Part shown: piece after piece, positions 24,001 to 33,570 of the stretch
Layout of the letters: each line of letters opens with the position of its first letter
Position numbering within the stretch: the first letter of the stretch is position 1
DNA from: Tetragonia tetragonoides
Taxonomy: Eukaryota; Streptophyta; Magnoliopsida; Caryophyllales; Aizoaceae
DNA: 64,000 nt
Direction: 5' to 3'
Assembly (NCBI GenBank): GCA_038025085.1
Contig: CM076152.1
Span: 33,235,501-33,299,500, forward strand
Position numbers and translations under genes: made by a program
Notes under the pieces: model-generated
What the model was told of the DNA's origin: nothing
The model's database searches: none
Seen by the model: only the letters and a program-made list of their open reading frames with translations

Positions 24001-25714
24001 TGCATGTGAGAATGCTTTTTTTTTAATATTTTCAAAATGCATTTCAGTGTTCATTGTTGCTGCGTGAGTGGGAATAGTTGCATCTGTCTTAGTTATTGGA
24101 AGAAAATTAGAGCACTCTTTTAAATCTGCCTGCCCTAAGATTCGGATAACATGTTAACTAATCTGTCCTGTTCACACCCATTTGTTCCAAATAAAAAAAA
24201 ATGGGGCTATTCATTAGTGAAAATGACCGTTACTGCTTTCAAGAGAGGAGTGGTATATTTTTCTCAAAGTTCTATTCGAAAGGCTGTATGTAGACACCAT
24301 TCGTAAGCCACATCCATGTGCACCAACATAGAAGGTTTGGTGGGAACCTGTTGCTAATTGTCTTTGCCATCTTCCTGTCTCACCCACTATTTGCCTAATA
24401 TCACCTTTTGGCCTATAATAGACAAAGTTAACCGCTCGAATTCAGCATATTGTTGTATGAGTTTACTTTATTGAACAGCATGGTGTCATTAGCTGTTTTA
24501 CTTGACTGCTAGACGCTACTGTTAGATGTGTAGAGCTGCTAGGCTTCAGCATGGCCAATAGTCTTTTGCTCTATGATAAGAGAGTACCAGACATAAGGAC
24601 CAGTTAGGTTTGTTTTAAGACATGGACTTGCTACTAAATCTTGCGATTAATTGTCCCTCTCCGGCTCTCCCCCAGTTTCAGGGGGGCTTCGTACCTTGGC
24701 AAATGCAAAGCTGTTGTTTTGCATTAAGCCCGTCACTACAGAAACAAAGTAAAGAACAAGTGAGACATTTGATTAAGTCCGCTATTACTCAATGTTGACA
24801 GATGGGTGAATAGTGACTAGCTCTTGAAAATGGATAGTTGAATAAAGAAATGCTTAACACCTAGTGGACAGAAAAAAGAAAGAGAAAAGGTCAAAGCTTT
24901 AGATGTAGTCACTCCTGTGAGCTTGAAAGTACCAAGTAACTCGGTCTTAAATCCAGATGCCGAAAAATTAGATGCAGCAGCCGTACAAAGACTTGATCTT
25001 GAGAAAAGGTCAAACCATATTGCCCTTTGTAGTTGTAGAAAATTGCTAGTAACATCCTAGCTGTTATTACTCTTCTTGTATTAGGAATAATGAGGGTCCC
25101 TTAGCCCTGACTGTGCTGTGCTAGGGATAGTGCCTGAGGGCATGGAGGAAAGTAAGGCCTGAGATGTCCACAGTGTACGAACTGAGCGCCCCTCTCTTCC
25201 CTTTTCTTTTTTTAGATTCTTGATTAGCTGACCTTCTCTCATTTATTTGTGCATTGTCTGAGTTTCGCTTTCCTAGTGTGAAGAAAATGAAAATTTGACT
25301 TTCATTATGCTAATAAGATTCTTAATCCTCCCAGAATATGCATACACCATGAAGATTACAGAGAAGTGTGACATCTATAGCTATGGAGTAGTTCTTTTGG
25401 AGCTGCTAACCGGGAAAACCCCTGTACAGCCAATAGATCAGGGTGGTGATCTCGTTAATTGGGTGAGAAACTATGTCCGAAACAATTCAATAACACCTGA
25501 GATACTTGATGCTCGGTTAAATCTACAAGACAACGCAATTGTTGATCACATGATAACCGTCATGAAACTTGCTTTACTATGCACTAGCATGACCCCTTCT
25601 GACCGGCCATCAATGCGGCAAGCTGTGTTAATGCTGATTGAGTCTAACGAACAAGAAAGCAAATTGGATTCCCCTTCATTTCATGATCTACCTCTCAAAG
25701 ATAATGCAGTTTGA
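21005..25714 (+). CDS. Leucine-rich repeat receptor-like protein kinase (LRR subfamily XI type)
   Basis: The coding exons are 21005-23951 and 25335-25714, separated by a 1383-bp phase-1 intron (G|GTAAGA ... CCCAG|AA). They give 1108 residues. The intron falls inside the kinase APE motif, and splicing restores Glu983. The protein has a signal peptide (residues 1 to about 30) and an LRRNT cap ending in PCNWTGVTC. About 25 LRRs with many N-glycosylation sites follow, then a C-terminal Cys pair (GLCDQPLVAC). The transmembrane helix is at about 746-769, before a cytoplasmic kinase. Kinase residues: glycine loop GSGACG (819-824), Lys840, HRD 935-937 and DFG 955-957, so it is an intact RD kinase. 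The layout resembles Arabidopsis At5g63930/At2g33170. It should sit in the plasma membrane and transduce an unknown, probably peptide, ligand. Confidence 0.95.
23952..25334 (+). other. Intron of the LRR-RLK gene
   Basis: The donor is GGTAAGATAC at 23952 and the acceptor is CCTCCCAG at 25334. Reading into the intron adds a few residues and then a stop at 23977. The open frame before 25335 is likewise not coding. The interior has no obvious mobile element. Confidence 0.93.
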
Positions 25715-26735
25715 GCGCGCACTTACAGGTGTGATCTGTGAGTTATCTTCCTGTTAGTCATAATGATCTAGTATCTCATCCCTAATTCTTCTTTGTATTT
25801 ATTAATGTTTAAGTAGATGTCTAATCTTCTTGTATATCCTATTTTTCTTTCTTTTTGCATCTCTTAGCAAATTGAATATAATTATTCAGTTCCTCAACAT
25901 GAGTTTACATTAGAAGTCATTGTATTACAGAAACTCTAGTACTCTGATAAATTAGTCGAGAACTCGAGGGACCTTGTCTTGGTCACCTACAATAGTAATC
26001 AACCGCTGATGATACAATATCTCTCTCTTGCTCTACACCCCAGCCCTTTTACTGTCTGAACTAGATTACAGCATGTACTGTATTCTTAATGTCATAATGT
26101 GCTCCCCTCCCTCCCCCGTCTTTGCGTGACTAAGCTTCTGAGCCACTCTTCACAATTCACATATCTTGCACTTGTGGATGCGTATTCTCGTGGCTACCAT
26201 AGTTAGCTTGTGTGAATCTTCATGCTTTTCCATCTTGAAGTTTATCGAGTCCCGGTCCCCTAAGATTGCATGCTTGCTTCTGTATGCAGTATTCCAAGTG
26301 AGCATGTGTATGGTAAGTCCTTTGACATATTCAGAATACTATCATTATTTCTTGGTAATATAAATGTGATGGAGTCAAAGATGAATGCCCTATATGAGCA
26401 GGTATTCAATTGACCATGTATGCCTGATTATATTGACTTAAAGCAAAATTGCACCAAAAAAAAAAAAATTGCACTCTATACAACAGAAAATCCAGGGAAT
26501 TACATCTCTCAAATACCCTGAAGGTGATTCCTGACTTAAGGGGTGACACCCAATGGAATATCAGATCAACTACAACATTTTAATCATAATCTGCATTCTT
26601 GGCAATTTAATACAGTTAAGATGCTAAACATTTTCACTATCAAAAAAGATAGAAATTTAATACAGTTAATTCTCCTACCTACATAAAAGTCTCATACCAA
26701 TACCGGTAAGATATAAACATATAAATTGGGTCATA
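25715..26735 (+). other. LRR-RLK 3' UTR and intergenic DNA
   Basis: The 3' UTR probably reaches about 25880-25990, where AATATAATTATT-type signals occur, but no single poly(A) site can be named. Beyond that I see no gene. An A-run lies at 26457-26468. Confidence 0.45.
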
Positions 26736-27018
26736 CTCCCTTCGTTCCCAATTGATAGTCACATAAATAACACGAAAATTAAGACAATTTTACTTGTACT
26801 ATTTTGTTCCCCTTATACCCTCATTTAAATAGATATATATCGTGGAGGCCACCACCAACCATCCAAAGTAAGAGAGAGAAAAAGTTTAATGATTTTAGGG
26901 CCACACTAAGGGTAAGGTTGTAAAACCATAAGCAACTTTTTTCCATTTTAAGAAACGTGCCTTTCAAAAAGGAACAGACTAAATAAGAAACGTGACTATC
27001 AATTGGAAACGGAAAGAG
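26736..27018. mobile_element. Stowaway-like MITE
   Basis: The left end is CTCCCTTCGTTCCCAATTG and the right end, read inward, is CTCTTTCCGTTTCCAATTG. Both are followed by GATAGTCAC and flanked by TA at 26734-26735 and 27019-27020. Length is 283 bp with no coding capacity. Confidence 0.85.
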
Positions 27019-27045
27019 TATAAGATTTTACTTAAGTTGGTTCCT

Positions 27046-27180
27046 TCAAATGGCATCAGAGCAATGAGTATGGGCTAATAGGTCTTGACTTCAAATGGTA
27101 TTAGAGCAATGAGTATGGGCTAAATAGGTCTTGACTTCAAATGGTATTAGAGGAATGAGTATGGGCTAAACGGTTTTGAG
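27046..27180. repeat. Three tandem 45-46 bp units, each with a primer-site-like core
   Basis: Units start at about 27046, 27091 and 27137. Each begins TCAAATGGYATYAGAG and continues CAATGAGTATGGGCTAA. The core is close to the tRNA-Met primer-binding site TGGTATCAGAGC of copia/TRIM elements, so this may be a duplicated LTR-element leader. Confidence 0.75.
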
Positions 27181-27244
27181 TTAAGATCCTAGCGCAACAA
27201 TCCAGTCGAATTAATTATGTTTACAACTCAATCCATACAAAAAT

Positions 27245-27462
27245 TTGTGTTGACTTAGTCCATGGTGAACCAATACTTGGAGTCACCCCCTATTCCATCT
27301 GGAGCCACCTCCTCCTAAAAGTGGAGCCACCCCTACTTTACCTAGAGCCATCCCTCAAATTTATACTTGACACCACCCCTAATTCACTTGGAGCCACCCC
27401 CTACTTCACCTGAAGCCACCCCTCAAAATTACTTGGTCCACGGTGAACTAAGTCCACACAAG
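27245..27462. mobile_element. MITE with internal GGTGGCTCC repeats, copy 2 (inverted relative to copy 1)
   Basis: The ends TTGTGTTGACTTAGTCC (left, slightly worn) and CTTGTGTGGACTTAGT (right, read inward) match copy 1 at 11762-12082. The interior reads GGAGCCACCCCCTACTTCACC repeatedly, the complement of the copy 1 unit. It is shorter than copy 1 by about 100 bp, or a few units. Confidence 0.75.
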
Positions 27463-28240
27463 ACCTGCTGCTCAATCCACTATGGTGGGAAAATTCTTCT
27501 ATTGGGCTCATAGAATGGGTCACTTAAACCCAAAAGGGGAACACCTTGTTTACAATTCAACCCACTTACAATTACATCCCTCACAATCTCGCCTTGGACA
27601 TGGAGATATTTAAATTCTTTAGCCAGCTATCCCACTCTTTAAGGTGTCTACATGTCCGTACGGAAAAATAATCACTGTGGTCGATGGACGATACCCTTGG
27701 TCGTGAACTAAATAACATCCCTCACAATCTCCCAATGTGACACGTGAGGTGTTATAGCTGGAAACCCCATTACTCCCGTAGTTGAGTTTTCTATTCACAA
27801 GGTATGGAGGGCCATGTACAACATTCATACTTCAAACCTAATGATCATTTATGTGAATGGTCGTAATAAGGTTCAAATTTAAACCACATCATATCAAACT
27901 TTGGGGTCCTTCACTTTTCAACCAAAAAAAACTTTGGGTCCTTTACTAATACAATTACATCTACAAAAAACTGACCATATTCGAACATTGCTGGAAATCG
28001 AAACTACCACAGGCCCACGAACGCCAAAAAAAAAATAAAAATTGCCTGAAATCCGACCCGAACCAGCTAATGTAGTCACATAAATTGCAAACTCCAATTG
28101 ACCAAATCATATACCATCTCCAAAAACTGACCATGTTGTAAAAGTCCACAATAAATTTGTGCAATTAACACTTCAAATTCAATAAAATGATATTGACGGA
28201 CCTGAACCCGACCACTCGCCCGCTTTTCCATATCTAAATA
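27463..28240. other. Gene-free stretch with LTR-remnant motifs
   Basis: ACATCCCTCACAATCTC occurs at about 27574 and again at about 27717, and CACGTGAGGTGTTA-type motifs follow. I read this as worn LTR sequence. No gene is supported. Confidence 0.4.
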
Positions 28241-28502
28241 TGTTGATTTTGATGAACATAGGCTCAAACTCAGAGAAAAGGAGAGAGAAAAGATTGAGAG
28301 AAAACTAATTGACTTCTCATTGATTTGATAATTATTATTTACAGGGAGCTATGAAATTTATATACAGAAAAGAATGCTCTAACAGAATAGAGCTGTATCT
28401 CTAATAAACTGCCAGCTCAGCTAACAGAAAATAACAACCTCCTATTCTAAGATTGTGTGATAAAGAGTAAAACTAAATAAAACAGATCATTTATTTCCTA
28501 CA
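28241..28502 (-). repeat. Copia 3' LTR
   Basis: This is the left LTR on the plus strand, bounded by AAATA at 28236-28240 and by the polypurine tract at 28503-28513. Confidence 0.95.
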
Positions 28503-29257
28503 TCCCCCTCAAGATGGAGGGTGAGGAAACCCCCATCTTGGACAGAAGAAAATAATGTTGTTTGCTTGGCAAACTTTTGGTGAAAACATCAGCTAGTTGA
28601 TCCTCAGTGCCAACATGATGCAAACTGACAAGGCCATGTTGCAGCTGTTCATGAACATAGTGACAATCCAGCTCTATGTGCTTGGTCCTGTCATGAAAGA
28701 CAGGATTCTTAGCTATGTAAATTGATGCCTGATTATCACATTTAAGGGAAATAGGAACCACTTTAGGGACAATGAGCTCATGAAGAAGTCTTGAGAGCCA
28801 TGCCAATTCAGATGTGACCCTTCTCATACTTCTGTATTCAGCTTCAGCACTGGATAAGGAGACAGTAACTTGCTTCTTGGATTTCCAGCTAATTGGACTG
28901 CCCCCAAGAACAACAAAGTAACCACTGACTGATTTTCTAGAGAATGGACAGGCAGCCCAATCCGAGTCACAGTAGGCTTGTAGAGTGAAATCAGTGGACT
29001 TGTTGAAAAATAACCCTTGAGAAGGATCTCTACTGATGTAAGGCAGCAGACATATGACAGTCTCTAGGATCCTTCATGAATTGACTGAGAAATTGCACTG
29101 CAAAAGCAATATCTGGTCTAGTATTGGTGAGGTAATTCAATTTACCAACCAATTTTCTGTATTGGCCAGGATCAGGAATGGGAGTGCCTTGATCATATGT
29201 GAGTTTCAAGTTTGCAGGCAGAGGGCATAGAGCTGGAGAACTGGGAGAACAATTAAA
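28498..29257 (-). pseudogene. Copia RT thumb and RNase H
   Basis: Reading on in shifted frames gives the usual PIPDPGQYRKLVGKLNYLT and RPDIAFAVQFLSQFM blocks (about 29225-29060). After another frame change comes RNase H: YCDSDWAACPFSRKSVSGY, SSAEAEYRSM, KCDNQASIYIAKNP and DQLADVFTKSL. It ends with a stop at 28498, just inside the LTR boundary region. There are at least two frame breaks. Confidence 0.82.
28503..28513 (-). promoter_or_regulatory. Copia polypurine tract
   Basis: On the minus strand, TTGAGGGGGA lies immediately before the 3' LTR, where plus-strand DNA synthesis is primed. Confidence 0.85.
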
Positions 29258-30703
29258 CTATTTTAAGAGTTCCAAAGCAAACTTTCTCTGTGTGAGAACA
29301 ACACCTTTGCTGTCATGTAAAACCTTCATGCCTAAAAAGAAGTTGAGAGGACCAAGATCTTTAATTTTGAACACATCATCCAGATGTTGTTTCAAAGTGA
29401 TAATTTCAGAGGTGTCATTTCCAGTGAGGATCACATCATCTACATAGACAGCAGCAAACACCACAGACTCACCATTTTTCTTGTAAAAGAGTGAATAATC
29501 ATTCTTGGAGGACTGATATCCTCTTGATCTAAGCTCATGTGCCAATTTGGCATACCATTGTCTGGAAGCTTGTTTCAAGCCATAAAGAGACTTTTGTAAT
29601 TTACACACTTGATTGGAATTAGCAAGCTTTAAACCAGGAGGAGGTTTCATGTAGATTTCTTCATCAAGATCACCATGTAGAAATGCATTATTCACATCCA
29701 GTTGATGCATTGTCCAACCATACTTCACAGCTGTAGCAATGAGAGCTCTAATAGTAGTCATTTTAACTACTGGTGAGAATGTTTCTATATAGTCAATCCC
29801 TTCCTTTTGAGTGAATCCTCTAATCACCAATCTAGCCTTATACCTCTCTATAGTACCATATGCTCTTAATTTGATCTTATAGACCCATTTACAACTGATT
29901 GGTTTCTTTCTCTTGGGAAGATCAGTAATTAACCAAGTTTGATTGGCCTCAAGGGCTTCAAATTCCTTGTCCATAGCCTCTTGCCAAGGAATTTCACACA
30001 CTGCTTCCTCATAACAAGATGGTTCCTGCAATTGCACCACATTTTCCAATAATTGCTGACTTCCTAGGGATAAAGAGCTAAAACAGACATGATTGGGAAT
30101 AGGAGGAAGAGAAGTGAGAGTATGAGGGCATGAATTGAATGAGACAAAATTGCAGACATAATCCTGCAAATATGTAGGAGCTTGAGAGACTCTAGAAGAT
30201 TTCCTAACTTGAGGAAGAGGAGAGGACTGAGAAGAGGAAGCATGTTGTGAGGGAATGTGAGAAACAACATGAGAAGATGAATTATCATCAACAAAAACTT
30301 GTTGAGAAGGAAAAATGGAATCTATATTGTTTGGTGCTTGACTGTGATAAGGGAAGATTGACTCATGAAACACAACATCCCTGGTGAATTGAACCTTCTT
30401 AGTTTCCAGGCTAAAGACTCTATATCCTTTCTTGCCATAAGGATAGCCTATGAACACACAAGGTTGAGCTCTAGGTTTAAATTTCTGTCTGCCTTGCCTA
30501 GGAGTTGAAGCATAACACAGGCAACCAAAACTTCTTAGGTGATCATAAGAGGGATTCTTGGCATAGAGAATTTCAAAAGGAGATTTGTGTTTAAGGATTT
30601 TTGTGGGAAATCTATTGATGAGGTAGCTAGCTGTGAGAATGCAATCACCCCAAAATCTGATAGGTAAATTGGACTGAAAAAGAATAGCCCTGGCTGTTTC
30701 CAA
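29258..30703 (-). pseudogene. Copia integrase C-terminus and reverse transcriptase
   Basis: One open frame of about 480 codons covers the end of integrase ([36 protein letters not shown]) and the reverse transcriptase. RT motifs seen are [70 protein letters not shown] and [11 protein letters not shown]. The polymerase YVDD is intact. The frame ends at FALELLK, where a break separates it from the RT thumb. Confidence 0.9.
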
Positions 30704-31455
30704 TAAATGTTTGTGTTCACAACTCCATTTTGTTGTGGAGTATCAACACAACTGGTTTGGTGAAGGATTCCTTTGCTAAGGAAGAATTTTGTGGCTTCAT
30801 TGCTAGAACCTAATTCTAGGGCATTGTCTGATCTGATCACTTTGATCTTTGTATTGAACTGAGTTTCTATCATGCTTGAGAAGGCTTGAATAAGAGACAG
30901 GGCATTGCTCTTGGCACTCAAAAGATGTGTCCAAGTAGCTCTACTATAGTCATCAACTATTGTGAGGAAGTAGCTGTATCCATTATAAGTAGGCACATAA
31001 TAAGGTCCCCATAGATCAATGTGAATGAGCTCAAAGGTCTTTGTGGTGGTAATGGTACTGGAGGGAAAGGGTAATTTGTGTTGTCTGGCCATGGGACAGA
31101 TTTTACAATTTGTAAGAGAATCAACAGAAACATCACAAACATCAAGACTTTTGAGTTTATAAGCAGGGAGGTGCCCAAGTCTGTTGTGCCACAAAGTAGT
31201 TTTATTAGTTTGAAAAGAGACATTACATTGACCTGATACAACTCTACTTTGTCCAGTATTGACAGAATTTCTATTACAAATATCAGAATTGCTTTTACAA
31301 TGAATTGATTTGTGAGAAACAGAATGAATATTACAGCAATTGGAATACTCTCTATGCTGAAAATTGGAATGTGTCTGGGCTAATTTTGTTTGAGCTGAGT
31401 GTGTTTGAGCTTGAAGCTGAACATGCAGGAGATAGTCCTCCATGATGCTCACCAA
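30700..31455 (-). pseudogene. Copia pre-integrase and integrase core, broken at the third catalytic position
   Basis: The HNRLGH zinc-binding start and later Cys pair (CKICPMARQHK) are present. The core follows with the first acidic site in HIDLWGPY and the second in IRSDNALE. The frame breaks just after TPQQNGVV, where a small deletion removes the usual acidic residue of the DDE triad and puts the rest of the polyprotein in another frame. The listed open frame runs on to 30535 out of phase. Confidence 0.82.
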
Positions 31456-31774
31456 GAACCATTGACCTCTTCATTGAAGGGCCCTGCAGAATACAATTGA
31501 ATTTAGTGAAAAATGCCAAACAATCAAGTTGATGACATAGCTTTCCAACTGAGAGCAAATTGTACTTGAAATCAGGAACATAAAGCACATCTGAAATTGT
31601 AATATCAGGTCTAATTTTCACAGTACCAGTTTCAGAAACCTTAACAGTTTGACCATTTGGAAGATTAATATGATAGGTTTTGAGAAGCCTAGAAGTCTGA
31701 CTAAAAAGGGAATAATCATGGCACATATGGTCAGATGCACCAGTGCCAATAATCCAGAGGTTGTTAGCAATCAA
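31352..31774 (-). pseudogene. Copia protease segment
   Basis: The block LWIIGTGASDHMCHD aligns with the copia aspartic-protease active site, where family members normally read D-S/T-G-A. Here the catalytic Asp position is Gly, consistent with a single transition. It is followed by the usual LPNGQTVKV and LYVPDFKYNLLSVGKL blocks. The frame then shifts before the pre-integrase region. Confidence 0.82.
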
Positions 31775-31786
31775 AGAACATGCAAA

Positions 31787-32941
31787 TCAAGCACAAGAAT
31801 CAACATTATGAGGAGAAAAACAAGAGAATTTACCTCCAAAGTTGACAGAACCATTGAATATAGACTGAGAAGAGCTGCCAAACACACAATTAGTTGTACC
31901 TCTGCTTGAGATATGTGTTTTGTTGAGGAGTGACATCAAATGATTACACTGATCTTGTGTCAAACCAGGAATGATGGACTCATTATGTCCTGAGTTGCTT
32001 TCTCCATGTCCACAGTCCGAATCCTCACATTGAGTATCCTCAGTGACCCCACTTGCACTTGCAGCCATTTTCTTTCCTCTAGGAAAAGAATTTGTGAACT
32101 TGAAATCCTTTGGAAAGCCAACTAGCCTGTAACATTTACTAGCTATATGTCCTGGTTTCTTGCAATGATTACAGATGATGTTTTTCCTACTATCTGATCT
32201 GTATTTGTTCATTGAGGAACCCTGAACTGATGCATTCATAGATGCTGACTAAGTGATAAAATGAGTTGAGGAATGAACTTCCCTCTGCTTCTCATCCTGT
32301 ACCAGAAGTGCATAAGCTTGTCCAATGCTTGGCAATGGCTTCATCATAAGTATGTTGCCTCTAGCATTCTTGTAGTCAGGATTTAGTCCCATTAAGAACT
32401 GAATAAGTCTCTGATCTTGTTCTCTCTTGATGAGAGCTTGAACTGCTCCACAACTGCATGTAGGTAAAGCATTTATAGCATTGAACTCATCCGATACTCT
32501 CTTCATCCTGGTGAAATAGGTTGCTATATCATCTGAACCTTGACTATTGAGAGTAAGATCCTTCTGCAATTGATATAATTTGGCTCCACTGGCTTGGCCA
32601 AATCTGTCATCCAATTCTGTCCATATTTGTGCAGCAGAATCACAGTAGATTACACTTCCAGATATATCACTCCCCAAGGCATTTAGCAACCAGCTTGTCA
32701 CCATGTTATTGCAACTCTGCCATGGCTCAAGACTAGGATCAGTTGCAGCAGGTTTTCCTATAGCTCCAGTTACTATTCCTAACTTGTTCTTAGCTGATAA
32801 AGCTATGGACATAGCCTTCTTCCAGGCTCCAAAATCATCTTCATCAAAGGGTTTTGCCACCAAAGACATGCCTGGATGATCTGAAGCATGCAGGTAAAAA
32901 GGACTTGAAGAATCTAGCTGAGTTTGTGATGAACTAGGCAT
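31787..32941 (-). pseudogene. Copia gag with internal stop
   Basis: The first segment (32941-32249) has a Retrotran_gag_3-like start (HASDHPGMSLVAKPFDEDD, FGAWKKAMSIALSAKNKLG). A UBN2-like capsid region (AAQIWTELDDRFGQASGAK) follows. An in-frame TAG at 32251-32249 separates it from the second segment (to 31787). That segment carries the CX2CX4HX4C knuckle CNHCKKPGHIASKC and ends at another in-frame TGA just before the protease. These segments share one frame, so the breaks are simple nonsense changes. Confidence 0.88.
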
Positions 32942-33292
32942 TCTTGATGGTCAGAAATAACGAACTTGAGTTGATGAATTTGTGGAAAATTAGGTCACTA
33001 GATCAAGATAGTCAAGAAACTGAAGATCAAAGAATCAGTTGAAAAATTGATTTTAATGAATCAATTTGTGATGATCAATCTCACAGATGATCAGAGAAAA
33101 CGAAATAGTTCTCAGATTTTGATGAAGATTGAGCAATTGATGAAACCAAATCAATTGTTCGAAGATGAAACGAAAATTATGTGAATTTGATAAACGCTTG
33201 ATCGATTGTTGAAGCAAAACAATGATCGAAGATTGAAATGATCTGAAGAAATTTCTGAGAACTTGAATTTGAGCTAAAAATTGAGCAAAAAT

Positions 33293-33304
33293 GCTCTGAT
33301 ACCA
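33293..33304 (-). promoter_or_regulatory. Copia primer-binding site (initiator tRNA-Met)
   Basis: The minus-strand sequence TGGTATCAGAGC directly follows the 5' LTR. It is the exact complement of the 3' end of plant initiator tRNA-Met used to prime reverse transcription. Confidence 0.95.
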
Positions 33305-33565
33305 TGTTGATTTTGATGAACATAGCTCAAACTCAGAGAAAAGGAGAGAGAAAAGATTGAGAGAAAACTAATTGATTTCTCATTGATTTGATAATTATGA
33401 TTTACAGGGAGCTATGGAATTTATATACAGAAAAGAATGCTCTAACAGAATAGAGCTGTATCTCTAACAAACCGCCAGCTCAGCTAACAGAAAATAACAA
33501 CCTCCTATTCTAAGACTGTGTGATAAAGAATAAAAATAAATAAAACAGATCATTTATTTCCTACA
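33305..33565 (-). repeat. Copia 5' LTR
   Basis: This is the right LTR on the plus strand. The primer-binding site lies at its inner edge (33293-33304) and AAATA at its outer edge. Confidence 0.95.
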
Positions 33566-33570
33566 AAATA

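Larger units (their letters stand above)
28241..33565 (-). mobile_element. Ty1/copia LTR retrotransposon, structurally complete, coding-defective
   Basis: The 262-bp and 261-bp LTRs (28241-28502, 33305-33565) begin TGTTGATTTTGATG and end TTATTTCCTACA on the plus strand. They are flanked by the identical 5-bp duplication AAATA (28236-28240, 33566-33570). The PBS TGGTATCAGAGC (minus strand, 33293-33304) matches initiator tRNA-Met exactly, and a GGGGGA polypurine tract abuts the left LTR. Minus-strand domain order is gag, protease, integrase, reverse transcriptase, RNase H, as in copia. The LTRs differ by eight substitutions and one indel (about 97% identity). The reading frame is broken several times, so the element can only move in trans. 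Confidence 0.95.
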
